This document shows positions 26,115-34,347 of a stretch of 61,600 nucleotides of DNA, in pieces. How positions within the stretch are numbered: the first letter of the stretch is position 1; every line of letters begins with the position of its first letter. The stretch is from IMG/VR virus record IMGVR_UViG_3300025168_000088, positions 1-61,600 of that record, one strand, 5' to 3'. The translations under genes were made by a program, and so were the position numbers. The DNA is from a virus. The notes below the pieces were generated by a model that was given only the letters and a program-made list of their open reading frames with translations, did not search any database and was not told the origin of the DNA.

Positions 26115-28859
26115 ATGTATGAAAATGCAATAAACGGAGCAGACGGCGCAATCGGTGCGATTATCGGCATGCTATGGGTGTTTACACTCATGGGTGCGGT
26201 AGTTGTTACCTTTGCGGCCAACAGAAGAGAAGAAACAATGCGTATGCGTGTTGGTATTGAAATTGAGGCAATTCGTAATGAACATGCCCAAGAAGCACCA
26301 AACACCAGTATCGCTAACTGGCTTGACACCATGCGTTCACAGCATGGTGACAAACATGTGGACAAATACTTGGCTACCTTGAAAAAGCGGCGAAGTCAGT
26401 GGATAAAAACTCGTGCTGAAAGGCGACGGGTAATACATGCCGCTCTACCACACAGTTATCGTGGTAGTAGATTCCGCATTCGTGACGAATCATGGAGTGC
26501 GGGTCAAACCACATTCTACACCAAAGTCACCACCGACGGTTCGCTGTCATCAGGTGGTTTTGAAGTCGTGTCGCACCCTTTAACAGATGGTGCACATCAC
26601 GGATGGATTGCTAAGGTATGTAATGCACTACGACACATCACACGGGTGGACCGTTCAACTGGCCTCCATGTGCATGTCGGATTGCGTGACCCCGAAGCAA
26701 GATTCGGTGACGAAGGACAAATTACCCGACGACAAGCAGTTGCGATTGCTGGCCGTGTGGCTTGGGCATATGCTCACTTCACACCCGCTTTCAACAAATT
26801 GGTTTCATCAAGTAGGCATCACGGTCAATACTGTGCGCCTGCCAACCACATGACGAACACATATCCAAACCCCGTAGAACATCAGCGGGTCGAAAGATTA
26901 CATCATGTGATGGAGATACCAGACGAACAACACGACATCAACATTCGTTATACACCATTGTCAAGTCATCCAAATGACGAAGGCTACTGGTGCGAAAGAG
27001 TGCATACCCTCACAGGTCCGGCACTTCACGAAGCAATGTATGACGCATCTCAAAATGCGGGTCGTTACTACCACTTGAACACCAACAGTCTACTTAACCG
27101 TAACTTTGGCACTGTCGAGTATCGACAACATCAAGGCACTACCAACCCAGTGAAAATTAGTAACTGGGTCGAACTGACCTATCAGTTCACACTGGCATGT
27201 GCTGACGAGACCAACTTCGACGGAATTATGCAATACCCACCGACTCTTGAAGGTCTTTGGGCATTCATGGATTTCGCTGACGACGACCCACTCGTAGACT
27301 ACTACAACAAGCGTGCATCAGTTCTCGCTGGTTCTCAACTTATTCGGGCTTGTTCCGAGTGCGATAGCCACACCTGTGTGCACTACGAATGTGTCGGTGG
27401 AAATGACCAGCAGGTCATGCAAAACATCGGCACACACCTCGCTCCGGCGGCTTACGAGTGCGTAGATTGTGGATGTCACATCGAAACACATAATGTTGAT
27501 GCAGAAGACATGACAGCCTCATGTTATGAGTGCGACCAGTATGTCGAGGTATGTTATGCCTCCGGCTTAATTGCATCACTCGCCCTCGGCTTCTTTGTAG
27601 CCGCACCACTCGTGGGTGCAGTTGCACTGGTAGTCGGTTGCGGTATAGGTGCTATGCACGCTGGTTCAAAGAAGTTCATGGCGAAGCGGTCGTTCAAGAA
27701 GTTATGGAACGACCTCGCATCCCGTGGCGGTCAAGCGGCTGGCTTTGCGTGGCAAAAGCGTAAGGATAAGCATGTGTGGCATCTCAAGGCACCGGCGTCG
27801 TCGGTCTACCTCAAGAAGCATGTCAACAAGCACTTGGATAAGTCAACGGTATGGGCTATGGCTCACACACGATATGCAACACACGGTGTCAACAACAAGG
27901 CAAACGCACACCCGCACTTTGGTTATGACAACAAAGGTGTAGCGGTAGTGACATTAGTGCACAACGGAGTGGTTCACAACCACGATGATGTATGGCATGC
28001 ACTTGGGCGTAAGCCTACTGGCCCAGTTGACAGTGAAGCAGTTGCCGCCGCCCTTGCGGTCGGTGGTATCGAAAAGGTGGTTGAGACCTGCAATGGCTCA
28101 ATGTCACTCATATGGTCGGACACACGAGACCCGAAAGGGACACTCAAGTTCTGGTCTAATGGTGGCAACCCACTGTGTGCAGGGCGACTCGACCATCCAA
28201 ACACCGGAACAGTTGTTGTTGCATCGACACTCGACATACTCGAAAAGTCTCAAGGCTCACGCCTCAAGACTTCTTGGGCATGCACAGTCGGTCGTGAATA
28301 CACCATCGACCCAAGCGGTAGCATCACTGGTCGTGACATCAAAGGTAGTGCCGACACAGCATACGGTGCATACTCGTGGCGCACATACGCTACCCTCACA
28401 GGTGGCGGCAAGTCGAAGTCCAACAAGACTCGACAGTTGAGCGTCAAGTCCAAAAAGCCAAAGGGTAAAACCGATGGTAATGCGGATAACTGTGCAGTCG
28501 TGTTCAGTCCAACGGAGCGCAACTCCGATTGGCAATACGAATACGACGACATGTTGCTCAACGAGGCATTGTATGACGCATGGGCGGCTATGAGCATGTC
28601 TGGTTTTCCAGCAATTGACGACTATCACGGTTACGATGGTTACACACATGAAGGCGTCCGTCCAAACGGCAGTAAGTATTACCTGCCCAACTACATCTAC
28701 GGTCTACCTGTAGACCCTACCACCAACACGGACATGCAGGTCATGCTAATGCTCGGTGACTTCGACCCTCAAAAGTCCAAGTCCGACTTTGACTTTGCCG
28801 ACGAACCATACGACGACCACTGGGTGCCGACCGACCAACTCGGTAATCCACTGTATTGA
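26115..28859 (+). CDS. membrane-anchored amidoligase / zinc-ribbon / class-II glutamine amidotransferase fusion
   Basis: 914 aa from ATG 26115 (SD GGAGGA, 6 nt before). Residues ~12-34 are a membrane helix. Residues ~45-370 match amidoligases (glutamine-synthetase-like COOH-NH2 ligases, PF12224 type): GIEIE 47-51, DGSL...FEVVS 141-153, HVHVG 185-189, FGTVEYRQHQGT 331-342. Cysteines 413-480 form two zinc-ribbon-like clusters. A second hydrophobic segment (484-507) runs into an Ntn-type glutaminase domain: Cys509-Gly-Ile-Gly, HTRYATHG 584-591, NAHPH 597-601, HNG 616-618, Asp639. In this family the Cys must become N-terminal, so cleavage after Gly508 is predicted. Expected chemistry: ammonia or amine transfer from glutamine to form amide bonds; substrate unknown. 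Confidence 0.8.
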   Translation: MYENAINGADGAIGAIIGMLWVFTLMGAVVVTFAANRREETMRMRVGIEIEAIRNEHAQEAPNTSIANWLDTMRSQHGDKHVDKYLATLKKRRSQWIKTRAERRRVIHAALPHSYRGSRFRIRDESWSAGQTTFYTKVTTDGSLSSGGFEVVSHPLTDGAHHGWIAKVCNALRHITRVDRSTGLHVHVGLRDPEARFGDEGQITRRQAVAIAGRVAWAYAHFTPAFNKLVSSSRHHGQYCAPANHMTNTYPNPVEHQRVERLHHVMEIPDEQHDINIRYTPLSSHPNDEGYWCERVHTLTGPALHEAMYDASQNAGRYYHLNTNSLLNRNFGTVEYRQHQGTTNPVKISNWVELTYQFTLACADETNFDGIMQYPPTLEGLWAFMDFADDDPLVDYYNKRASVLAGSQLIRACSECDSHTCVHYECVGGNDQQVMQNIGTHLAPAAYECVDCGCHIETHNVDAEDMTASCYECDQYVEVCYASGLIASLALGFFVAAPLVGAVALVVGCGIGAMHAGSKKFMAKRSFKKLWNDLASRGGQAAGFAWQKRKDKHVWHLKAPASSVYLKKHVNKHLDKSTVWAMAHTRYATHGVNNKANAHPHFGYDNKGVAVVTLVHNGVVHNHDDVWHALGRKPTGPVDSEAVAAALAVGGIEKVVETCNGSMSLIWSDTRDPKGTLKFWSNGGNPLCAGRLDHPNTGTVVVASTLDILEKSQGSRLKTSWACTVGREYTIDPSGSITGRDIKGSADTAYGAYSWRTYATLTGGGKSKSNKTRQLSVKSKKPKGKTDGNADNCAVVFSPTERNSDWQYEYDDMLLNEALYDAWAAMSMSGFPAIDDYHGYDGYTHEGVRPNGSKYYLPNYIYGLPVDPTTNTDMQVMLMLGDFDPQKSKSDFDFADEPYDDHWVPTDQLGNPLY

Positions 28860-29032
28860 TTGTTTCTTCATCTGTTGAGACCTTCCCTTAATCCGCTGGA
28901 TTGAGGTTGCCGCCTACTCTTGGGGCTTCGGCCCCTTGAGAGGCCCCCGCTGGCGAGCGGTTTACAAATACGCACTCACATTCACGCCTTCGGGCATCAC
29001 ATTCCCCCACAGGAAAGGAGGTGAAAACAAAC
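28860..29032 (+). promoter_or_regulatory. structured leader of the 29033 gene
   Basis: Hairpins GGGGC-UUCG-GCCCC (28922-28935, extended by CTCT/AGAG) and CCGCT-GGCG-AGCGG (28947-28960) precede a perfect SD (AAAGGAGGTGA) before ATG 29033. An ACCTTCCCTT stretch near 28880 could pair imperfectly with the SD. Confidence 0.5.
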
Positions 29033-29368
29033 ATGGATAAATACAAGCAACAAATTATGCAACTGTATGCTACGCTACTGCGTGCACACATAGCATTACT
29101 TGATGAGATATTGGATGCGGCTACAAGTAAAGCCGCACGCCGATGTGCAACCATAGCCAGTGAACAAATCTGTTCAACTGTGTATCATTTGATAGATGAC
29201 ACTGGCATTATGCCCAACAGCCACATGATACCATACATCGAAGACTTGGCACCAACAGCCGATGACTTTGATTTTGGTCTCATGGAATCTGTTCGGGATA
29301 TGGAAAAGCGAGTGTTCCCGTCGACAGTCGGCGGTCGCACTGGTTTTGGCATATACCCAAGCAACTGA
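29033..29368 (+). CDS. small helical protein, unknown
   Basis: About 111 aa from ATG 29033, chosen because the SD (GGAGGTGA) is 8 nt upstream; a GTG at 29021 would fall inside the SD. The first half is helical (AHIALLDEILDAATSKAARR), the second more acidic with Phe/Asp. It is part of the amidoligase cassette and is separated from its neighbours by structured leaders. No family recognised. Confidence 0.6.
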   Translation: MDKYKQQIMQLYATLLRAHIALLDEILDAATSKAARRCATIASEQICSTVYHLIDDTGIMPNSHMIPYIEDLAPTADDFDFGLMESVRDMEKRVFPSTVGGRTGFGIYPSN

Positions 29369-29517
29369 TGTCTCATTGGTAATCCAGTATATCGGTATGT
29401 CGCAGATAACTCGGCAATACCGTTCCCGAAAGGGTAGCCGCACTGCCCCTCTCTTCGGAGGGGGGTGGTGCCCAACACCTCCTCTCACATCACACTCCAA
29501 CAGGAGGTATAACAAAA
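29369..29517 (+). promoter_or_regulatory. SD-masking leader of the 36-codon Cys-rich gene
   Basis: ACCTCCT at 29477-29483 is a perfect complement of the SD AGGAGGT at 29502-29508, so the ribosome site can be masked. Two further hairpins lie upstream: CCC-GAAA-GGG, and CCCCTC/GAGGGG with a UUCG-containing loop near 29447-29464. Confidence 0.55.
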
Positions 29518-29628
29518 ATGGAAAACGAATGGGAATGCGGTTGCATTCAAACAGGAACAAATTGGATTCTGTGCAAAGACTGTAAGGCGGCGCGTGAGCA
29601 CCCCCTCGCATGTGCTTGTTGCCAGTAA
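29518..29628 (+). CDS. 36-aa cysteine-rich protein
   Basis: ATG at 29518 follows SD AGGAGGT by 9 nt. Seven cysteines (CGC, CKDC, CACC) suggest a tiny zinc finger. It is the last gene of the amidoligase cassette. Short length limits certainty, but a strong SD and ordered leader support expression. Confidence 0.55.
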   Translation: MENEWECGCIQTGTNWILCKDCKAAREHPLACACCQ

Positions 29629-29828
29629 GCATAATCCAAATGCCAAGCCAAAAATACCAAATGGATGACGGGCATTTTAACCCGACGGTTGAGGAACCAC
29701 CCACGATAGATGCGCAGGCGTGCGCTATACAAATACGCTTCATTTTTTTAATCAGCGAGAGGACAGTGCATACCGGCGGGGTAGGTGCTATCAATTACAT
29801 AGGGGCATAATTGCGCACGACTGGAGAT

Positions 29829-29910
29829 GCTCTCTCTCCCCCCCATAGTCTTAAGACTTAAGACTAAACCACATGTGCTAAGGAGAGCGATTTTTGGCGG
29901 CGAAAAATCC
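29829..29910. repeat. operator-like element gamma
   Basis: GCTCTC ... AGTCTTAAGACTTAAGACT ... GAGAGC, then a hairpin GATTTTT/AAAAATC (29889-29909). The inverted GCTCTC/GAGAGC arms enclose the palindromic core. Confidence 0.55.
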
Positions 29911-29954
29911 AAACACTCACGCCCGCACACACACATGCGTCATACACTACTAAA

Positions 29955-30041
29955 ATCGAGGCTCTCTATGCACATACAGTCTTAAGACTGAATCCCCCAC
30001 TGCATGCGTATTAGGAGAGCGGATTTTCACCTAAAAAAATC
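29955..30041. repeat. operator-like element delta
   Basis: Same order as the element at 29829: GCTCTC, palindrome AGTCTTAAGACT, GAGAGC, then hairpin GGATTTT/AAAATCC. The spacing is nearly the same, which argues for one conserved functional unit. Confidence 0.55.
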
Positions 30042-30169
30042 CAAATCAAAATGCTCATAAGGCACACACACATACACACACACGAACAGGTGAGGTTTTA
30101 GGGCATACGAAAAAGCCCCCATACAGGCGAAAAAGCGAACATATGTGCGGAAACAGGCGTAAAGCACTC

Positions 30170-30252
30170 CGATTACGCCAAAAAACGGGGCAATCGTATG
30201 TGCATGGGTAGGCTCACGCATCATATGCGAGTGTTTCGATTACGCCAAAAAC
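30170..30252. repeat. direct repeat CGATTACGCCAAAAA
   Basis: Perfect 15-bp copies at 30170-30184 and 30238-30252, 68 bp apart, within the gene-poor region upstream of the small-gene cluster. Confidence 0.6.
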
Positions 30253-30407
30253 CAAACACCTTATAATGCGTATGTGCGAGAACGCTCTACTTTCGCACCC
30301 GTTCCGCATACACATCCATACATGACGCATATACACACACTTACGCATAGGGCCAGCAAACAGGGGAGCAGTGACCTCTTTAAGTAGCAGGTGTAGGGGG
30401 AGAATGC

Positions 30408-30420
30408 TAATATAGCGGGA
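30408..30420 (+). promoter_or_regulatory. promoter TAATATAGCGGGA
   Basis: TATA centre about 27 nt before ATG 30439, predicting a leaderless transcript that begins the small-gene cluster. The GCGGGA part is a variant of the class B GTGGCG tail. Confidence 0.55.
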
Positions 30421-30438
30421 ACCTCACATTTCACTTTG

Positions 30439-30846
30439 ATGACAACCCAAACGGATGAAATCGAAGCGAGAGGCTCACTGAGTCTCGATAACATAAAGGA
30501 CGGCACCTATTGGTTGGCCGACGGCATTTTACGCCGGTCTGGGGCGACGAAGGGATTTTGGGTAGCCTCGCATAGAGGGACTGATGCCCTGCTTGACCGA
30601 GACCTCACGCTGTTCAACCCAAGCATCACCGGAGCCACTGTGAAAGCCATGCTTGAAGCCCCTCGAATCCTTAACCAAACTCGCACATTTTATGTGGGTG
30701 TTTGGACTGATAACTCCGGCAACCAACATCTCGACTACTCATATCATGTGGATAAGTATAACGAGGCAATGGCAATAGCAAAACACAGAAACCAACTCGC
30801 AATATGGGATATTTTCATGGGTCGTGAAGTGGCGGTGGTCGCATGA
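30439..30846 (+). CDS. hypothetical protein, first of the small-gene cluster
   Basis: 135 aa from ATG 30439, chosen by promoter spacing rather than an upstream TTG. The sequence is mixed alpha/beta (LDNIKDGTYWLADGILRRS, later WVASHRGTDALLDRDL). No motif or family was recognised. The stop overlaps the next start (ATGA). Confidence 0.6.
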   Translation: MTTQTDEIEARGSLSLDNIKDGTYWLADGILRRSGATKGFWVASHRGTDALLDRDLTLFNPSITGATVKAMLEAPRILNQTRTFYVGVWTDNSGNQHLDYSYHVDKYNEAMAIAKHRNQLAIWDIFMGREVAVVA

Positions 30847-30998
30847 GTCCAACAGAATACATAAACAGGTTGATTGAGAAGGATAAAACCGGCACTCTCG
30901 CAAATGACATACGCATACTGAAAAGCATAGGCTGGACTGATGAGAAGTTGGCTAATGCTCAGTATGAGGTTCAAGATTTACTGGGGTTGTTCGCATGA
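30843..30998 (+). CDS. small hypothetical protein
   Basis: A 51-aa helical frame (EYINRLIEKDKTGTLANDI then SIGWTDEKLANAQYEVQDLL) joined to both neighbours by ATGA overlaps. It looks like a small helical adaptor. Function unknown. Confidence 0.5.
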   Translation: MSPTEYINRLIEKDKTGTLANDIRILKSIGWTDEKLANAQYEVQDLLGLFA

Positions 30999-31135
30999 GT
31001 GCCGTTGAAATCATGGGCTACGAAGCCGCCATCAAAAGCCCTGCCGTTTGCATGGTTACATACTGGCGCTACTTCGGTGTGGATGAGATATGTGAATGCA
31101 ATACCTGCATGGATGAACATGGGGTGAACGAATGA
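30995..31135 (+). CDS. small Cys-containing protein
   Basis: A 46-aa frame with ATGA overlaps on both sides. A C-terminal ICECNTC pattern plus an upstream Cys could bind metal. Function unknown. Confidence 0.5.
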   Translation: MSAVEIMGYEAAIKSPAVCMVTYWRYFGVDEICECNTCMDEHGVNE

Positions 31136-31317
31136 ATCCGAGCGATAACCCCCTGTCTAAAGGTTGGTTTTCCGGCGAGATTTTCAAGCCGTCATTTGGA
31201 TTCACTCGAATAAAATTACAGTATGTAACAAGGGAAACCGCACGAGACAAGAAAGGCAACACCTACACATGGCACTCATACAAGGCATACTGGCGAAAGG
31301 ATGAGGTGAGCGAATGA
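31132..31317 (+). CDS. small hypothetical protein
   Basis: 61 aa, basic and aromatic (FSGEIFKPSFGFTRIKLQY, then a Lys/Tyr/Trp-rich tail). Overlaps the upstream gene as ATGA. A 19-codon frame (31314-31373) follows and connects to the next gene. No family recognised. Confidence 0.5.
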   Translation: MNPSDNPLSKGWFSGEIFKPSFGFTRIKLQYVTRETARDKKGNTYTWHSYKAYWRKDEVSE

Positions 31318-31369
31318 TTACAGCGTGGCTAATACGCATGACGATTCGATACAACAGGTGGCGATTTCA

Positions 31370-31564
31370 ATGAGCAACGACCCAAACCACTGCCCTCAAC
31401 GCTATGAGGACATACAGGTGTGCAAAGACACATCATGTGTATGCCTACCTGCCCTGCTCGCAACGCCTCGCAAATGTGAGGATTGCGGAGTAGATGTGAA
31501 TTACTCATGGATGGGCGCATACTGCAAAGGGTGCCTACAAACAGGTTCGGGGTTGTTTGAATGA
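31370..31564 (+). CDS. small zinc-ribbon protein
   Basis: 64 aa from ATG 31370, whose ATG overlaps the stop of a 19-codon frame (31314-31373). Cysteines at CPQR, CKDTSCVC, CEDC and CKGC give one or two zinc sites. Zinc ribbons of this size often bind nucleic acid or protein partners. It overlaps the next gene as ATGA. Confidence 0.55.
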   Translation: MSNDPNHCPQRYEDIQVCKDTSCVCLPALLATPRKCEDCGVDVNYSWMGAYCKGCLQTGSGLFE

Positions 31565-31806
31565 ACGCATTCACTGCCGATAGAGACCGAACACTATATA
31601 TGGGGGAGGCCACCCATAGGAAAACAACGGCCAACAAACCGAAACAAGGAGAACTGAAAATGAAAACAGCAATAGATGAATTGATAGAAACGATAGACGA
31701 AAAGTTCGATGAGGTGTCACACATGCTCATCACGGATTACCCGAAGGGGGATTACATGGATGGCTACATAGCCGCCCTCGGATGGATATTGGGGTTGATT
31801 GAATGA
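31561..31806 (+). CDS. small acidic helical protein
   Basis: Two starts are possible. ATG 31561 overlaps the upstream stop (81 aa). ATG 31660 has an SD (AAGGAGA) and lies downstream of an internal class A promoter (31594-31615), giving 48 aa (MKTAIDELIETIDEKFDEV). Both may be used. The conserved part is acidic and ends in a hydrophobic helix. Function unknown. Confidence 0.55.
   Translation: MNAFTADRDRTLYMGEATHRKTTANKPKQGELKMKTAIDELIETIDEKFDEVSHMLITDYPKGDYMDGYIAALGWILGLIE
31594..31615 (+). promoter_or_regulatory. class A promoter (TATATA + G5...C3)
   Basis: CTATATATGGGGGAGGCCACCC lies ~45 nt before an SD-led ATG at 31660. Other members: 33287, 34605, 36862 and 37838. Confidence 0.5.
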
Positions 31807-32009
31807 GCGTAGCAGTAGATAGTTCAGTGTTTGCAGACTGCCCAAAGTGCGGTGCTGAAAATGATGCAGTAGACCTATGGGATGCAAACATCGAATCATT
31901 CGATGGCGACCAAGTTACAATGCGAGCCGAGCAAACATGCGAAACATGCGGCGATTCATACAGCGTCATATGGTATGCAACCATTCACTCGACGGAGGTG
32001 GAGGAATGA
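31803..32009 (+). CDS. zinc-ribbon protein
   Basis: 68 aa with two CxxC knuckles (CPKCG near residue 13, CETCG near 46) separated by an acidic stretch, a classic zinc-ribbon spacing. It overlaps both neighbours as ATGA. Likely binds nucleic acid or acts as a transcription helper; function unknown. Confidence 0.65.
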   Translation: MSVAVDSSVFADCPKCGAENDAVDLWDANIESFDGDQVTMRAEQTCETCGDSYSVIWYATIHSTEVEE

Positions 32010-33289
32010 GTAAGCACGAGATAGTCGTCACGGTTGCATCACAGCCACGCATTGAGAAGTTGCTGGCTCGCCTTGAGAGGGCACATGAGATGCGAGGACT
32101 GGATTTCTCGTATGACTTCACGGGCCAGTGGACTCGAAAGCGTCGAGTAGGCCCAAAGGCGTTCATACATGAGACTGTGCAAACACTTGAGGTGAACATG
32201 GAGGAACTCTCGGATGACTGGCAACTGCTATTCAAGACCGAGCCGGTGGATATTAACGCCGAGACTCTTGACGGCTCACCTGCAATACGCAAATGGAATC
32301 CGATGATAAGCAGTGAAGACCATGCGATTGAATCTACTCATGGCGACTTCGAGGACAGATGCGACCACTGCACATCAGGTCGGCGTGGTCGTCACAGAAC
32401 ATACACGCTCCAGCGTCGAGATGACCCTTCGATTACAAAAACGGTAGGCTCATCATGCCTGTATGAATACACGGCCATAGACCCTGCGGATGTCGAAGCA
32501 TTACTTCGGCTCAAAGGATATGCTGAGACTGGATATGCTGGGCCTCGCAATAGGCGTAAGCACCCAAGCATGGACTTGGGGGATTTTGCATTGCTCGCTG
32601 GAGTATGGGCATACAACGGATTACATTATCAAAAAGGACTCGGTAGTATGTTCTTCAACCAAGTGATATTTGCCAAGTATAGAGGCAGAGGTAAGCATGA
32701 CTTAGGCCATTACAGAAGCGTAGACCAAAAGTTCGTTGCCGTGATTAAGGGCGTAGAAGGATTGAATGGTGAAGGTGGATTGCTTGACGGTGATGTCGAG
32801 TTCGATTTGGCCGTAGCGACTCATGCCAACAACTACATGCTCTACATGCGTGAACTCGCAGGGCTGAACTCGTTTGAGCAAAATGTGCGCAACATAGCCA
32901 AAGCAGGTGTAGTCACCAGCAAAACAGCGAACCTCGCAGGGGGCGCAGTGTCCGGCTACCTGCGTGAGAACAAAAAGCGTGCCCAAGAACACCTGCGTAA
33001 AGCACAGGAGCGTAAGCAGTCGAACTCAAAGTGGGTAGGCGAAGTGGGTAAGCGACAATCATTTGGTGAATGCACAGTAGCGTTCACCCGTAGGCTTGAG
33101 AATCAGTGGGGTTCAACCACACTCACACGCTTCACGGATAGCGAGGATAACATACTGGTGTGGTTCCGTAGCGGCGACCATGACGATTTACAGGTGGGGA
33201 TGAAGGTGAACCTCGTCGCCACCGTCAAAAAGCATGACTCCTACAAGGAGGCACAGCAAACAACGATTACAAGGGGGAGGATAGAGTGA
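32006..33289 (+). CDS. zinc-knuckle / OB-fold nucleic-acid-binding protein
   Basis: 427 aa from ATG 32006; a longer frame begins at 31877 but overlaps the zinc-ribbon gene and lacks an SD. Residues ~115-160 hold a phage-type zinc motif (CDHCTSGRRGRHRTYTL, then VGSSCLYEY). The C-terminal ~90 residues look like an OB-fold barrel (CTVAFTRRLENQWG, then LVWFRSGD and KVNLVATVKKHD). Families with this layout occur in many phages without a fixed function; single-stranded nucleic-acid binding is likely. Confidence 0.6.
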   Translation: MSKHEIVVTVASQPRIEKLLARLERAHEMRGLDFSYDFTGQWTRKRRVGPKAFIHETVQTLEVNMEELSDDWQLLFKTEPVDINAETLDGSPAIRKWNPMISSEDHAIESTHGDFEDRCDHCTSGRRGRHRTYTLQRRDDPSITKTVGSSCLYEYTAIDPADVEALLRLKGYAETGYAGPRNRRKHPSMDLGDFALLAGVWAYNGLHYQKGLGSMFFNQVIFAKYRGRGKHDLGHYRSVDQKFVAVIKGVEGLNGEGGLLDGDVEFDLAVATHANNYMLYMRELAGLNSFEQNVRNIAKAGVVTSKTANLAGGAVSGYLRENKKRAQEHLRKAQERKQSNSKWVGEVGKRQSFGECTVAFTRRLENQWGSTTLTRFTDSEDNILVWFRSGDHDDLQVGMKVNLVATVKKHDSYKEAQQTTITRGRIE

Positions 33290-33310
33290 TATACCGGCGA
33301 CCCCTAATTG
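33287..33310 (+). promoter_or_regulatory. class A promoter
   Basis: TGATATACCGGCGACCCC followed by TAATTG; just upstream of the SD-led TTG at 33333. Confidence 0.5.
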
Positions 33311-33332
33311 AAACGAAAATGGAGGAATTGAT

Positions 33333-33809
33333 TTGAGATACCCAAACATACCGAAAGACAAGCGAAACGATGTGATTACTATTCACACCGTCGAAACCAC
33401 CGAAAAGGTAACAAGTTACTACACAGTAGTAGGATTGAACAAAAAGCAAAGCATCGAGGCCGTTGAAAATGATGGCTACTATGACGCCGATGGCAAGTGG
33501 GTGAATGTGTATTACGATGACGACCACAAAGATTACGGCTCAATGACAAAGCCCAAAATTAGCGATACAAAGCACTACATACCATGCGTCAATCACGGCC
33601 AAACCATGTATAGACCCACCCCACATTTTCGCCATCCTACGCAACATAAGTGCACTCAAATTATGGAGATACCCAAGCATGTGCTTGAGGGCCACCGCTA
33701 TGTTGTAACCGATAAGGCCGCATGGATTCGACAAAATCCTGTGTGCGTTGAATGCCGTAGAAAAATCAAACAGGGCTACTCATTGGAGAAGCCGGAGGTG
33801 ATTGCATGA
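33333..33809 (+). CDS. hypothetical protein (TTG start)
   Basis: 158 aa starting with TTG at 33333, with SD GGAGG 7 nt upstream. Mostly alpha/beta with cysteines and histidines in the second half (CVNHGQTM, HPTQHKCTQ, CVECRRK) that may bind metal. Overlaps the next gene as ATGA. No family recognised. Confidence 0.55.
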   Translation: MRYPNIPKDKRNDVITIHTVETTEKVTSYYTVVGLNKKQSIEAVENDGYYDADGKWVNVYYDDDHKDYGSMTKPKISDTKHYIPCVNHGQTMYRPTPHFRHPTQHKCTQIMEIPKHVLEGHRYVVTDKAAWIRQNPVCVECRRKIKQGYSLEKPEVIA

Positions 33810-34180
33810 GTGATGTTCAGCGATTCAGCCAAGACAAGAAGGTGCATGTTCGCATGGAGTCATCATTTGGTGCAACCGAACCGGAGTTCAAGACCATGCG
33901 ATTCACTGCGTGGGCATCGAAAGAACGACAACGAGGTGGATTTGAAATCTACGATACAGACGGTAGCGAACAATACTACGCCGAAGGCGGGCTGTGGTTC
34001 ACAGACCCATCAACACGAACAGACGGTGGGCATTACCTGTGTGACTACGACGGCATCTATTCCCTGCCCATTGAGATTCAATTATGGCTCGATGAAATCG
34101 GTATGATTAGTCAAAACGAAAATGACTATCACCGAAGGGATATAGTAGCGCACTTCAACAGAGTGGAGGTGAAGGAATGA
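33806..34180 (+). CDS. hypothetical protein
   Basis: 124 aa, acidic alpha/beta (MRFTAWASKERQRGGFEIYD, later LWFTDPSTRTDGGHYLCDY). Joined to its neighbours by ATGA overlaps. No family recognised. Confidence 0.5.
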   Translation: MSDVQRFSQDKKVHVRMESSFGATEPEFKTMRFTAWASKERQRGGFEIYDTDGSEQYYAEGGLWFTDPSTRTDGGHYLCDYDGIYSLPIEIQLWLDEIGMISQNENDYHRRDIVAHFNRVEVKE

Positions 34181-34347
34181 GGGATATGAGTGTAGATGTA
34201 ACACCATCACGCAAACAATATGTGCGAATGCTCTACTTTCTTGTCACACACTCTACGAATGATGATGACAAGGCATGGGCCGAAGAACAACTGGATAAAC
34301 TCGAAGTCTCACAGTTCTTGGTCGGTCGCTTGGAGGCGGTATTATGA
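34177..34347 (+). CDS. small helical protein
   Basis: A 56-aa frame beginning MRDMSVDVTPSRKQYV, with an acidic helix (DDDKAWAEEQLDKLE) at its centre. ATGA overlaps on both sides. Function unknown. Confidence 0.5.
   Translation: MRDMSVDVTPSRKQYVRMLYFLVTHSTNDDDKAWAEEQLDKLEVSQFLVGRLEAVL

Larger units (their letters stand above)
29629..30438. other. gene-poor intergenic region with repeats
   Basis: No convincing gene was seen on either strand. It holds the operator-like elements at 29829 and 29955, CA-rich low-complexity tracts (29920-29940, 30060-30085, 30300-30350), a 15-bp direct repeat at 30170 and 30238, and a TATA-like promoter at 30408-30420. Confidence 0.6.

Noticed and set aside
26006-26365. 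Minus-strand frame opposite the amidoligase start
   Set aside because: Shadow of the plus-strand gene; no SD and antisense to the amidoligase domain.
29640-29810. 56-codon frame after the Cys-rich gene
   Set aside because: No SD, odd composition and no coupling to neighbours; the region looks intergenic.
30060-30350. CA-rich tracts as a CRISPR array
   Set aside because: No repeated unit with regular spacers; simple low-complexity CA sequence.
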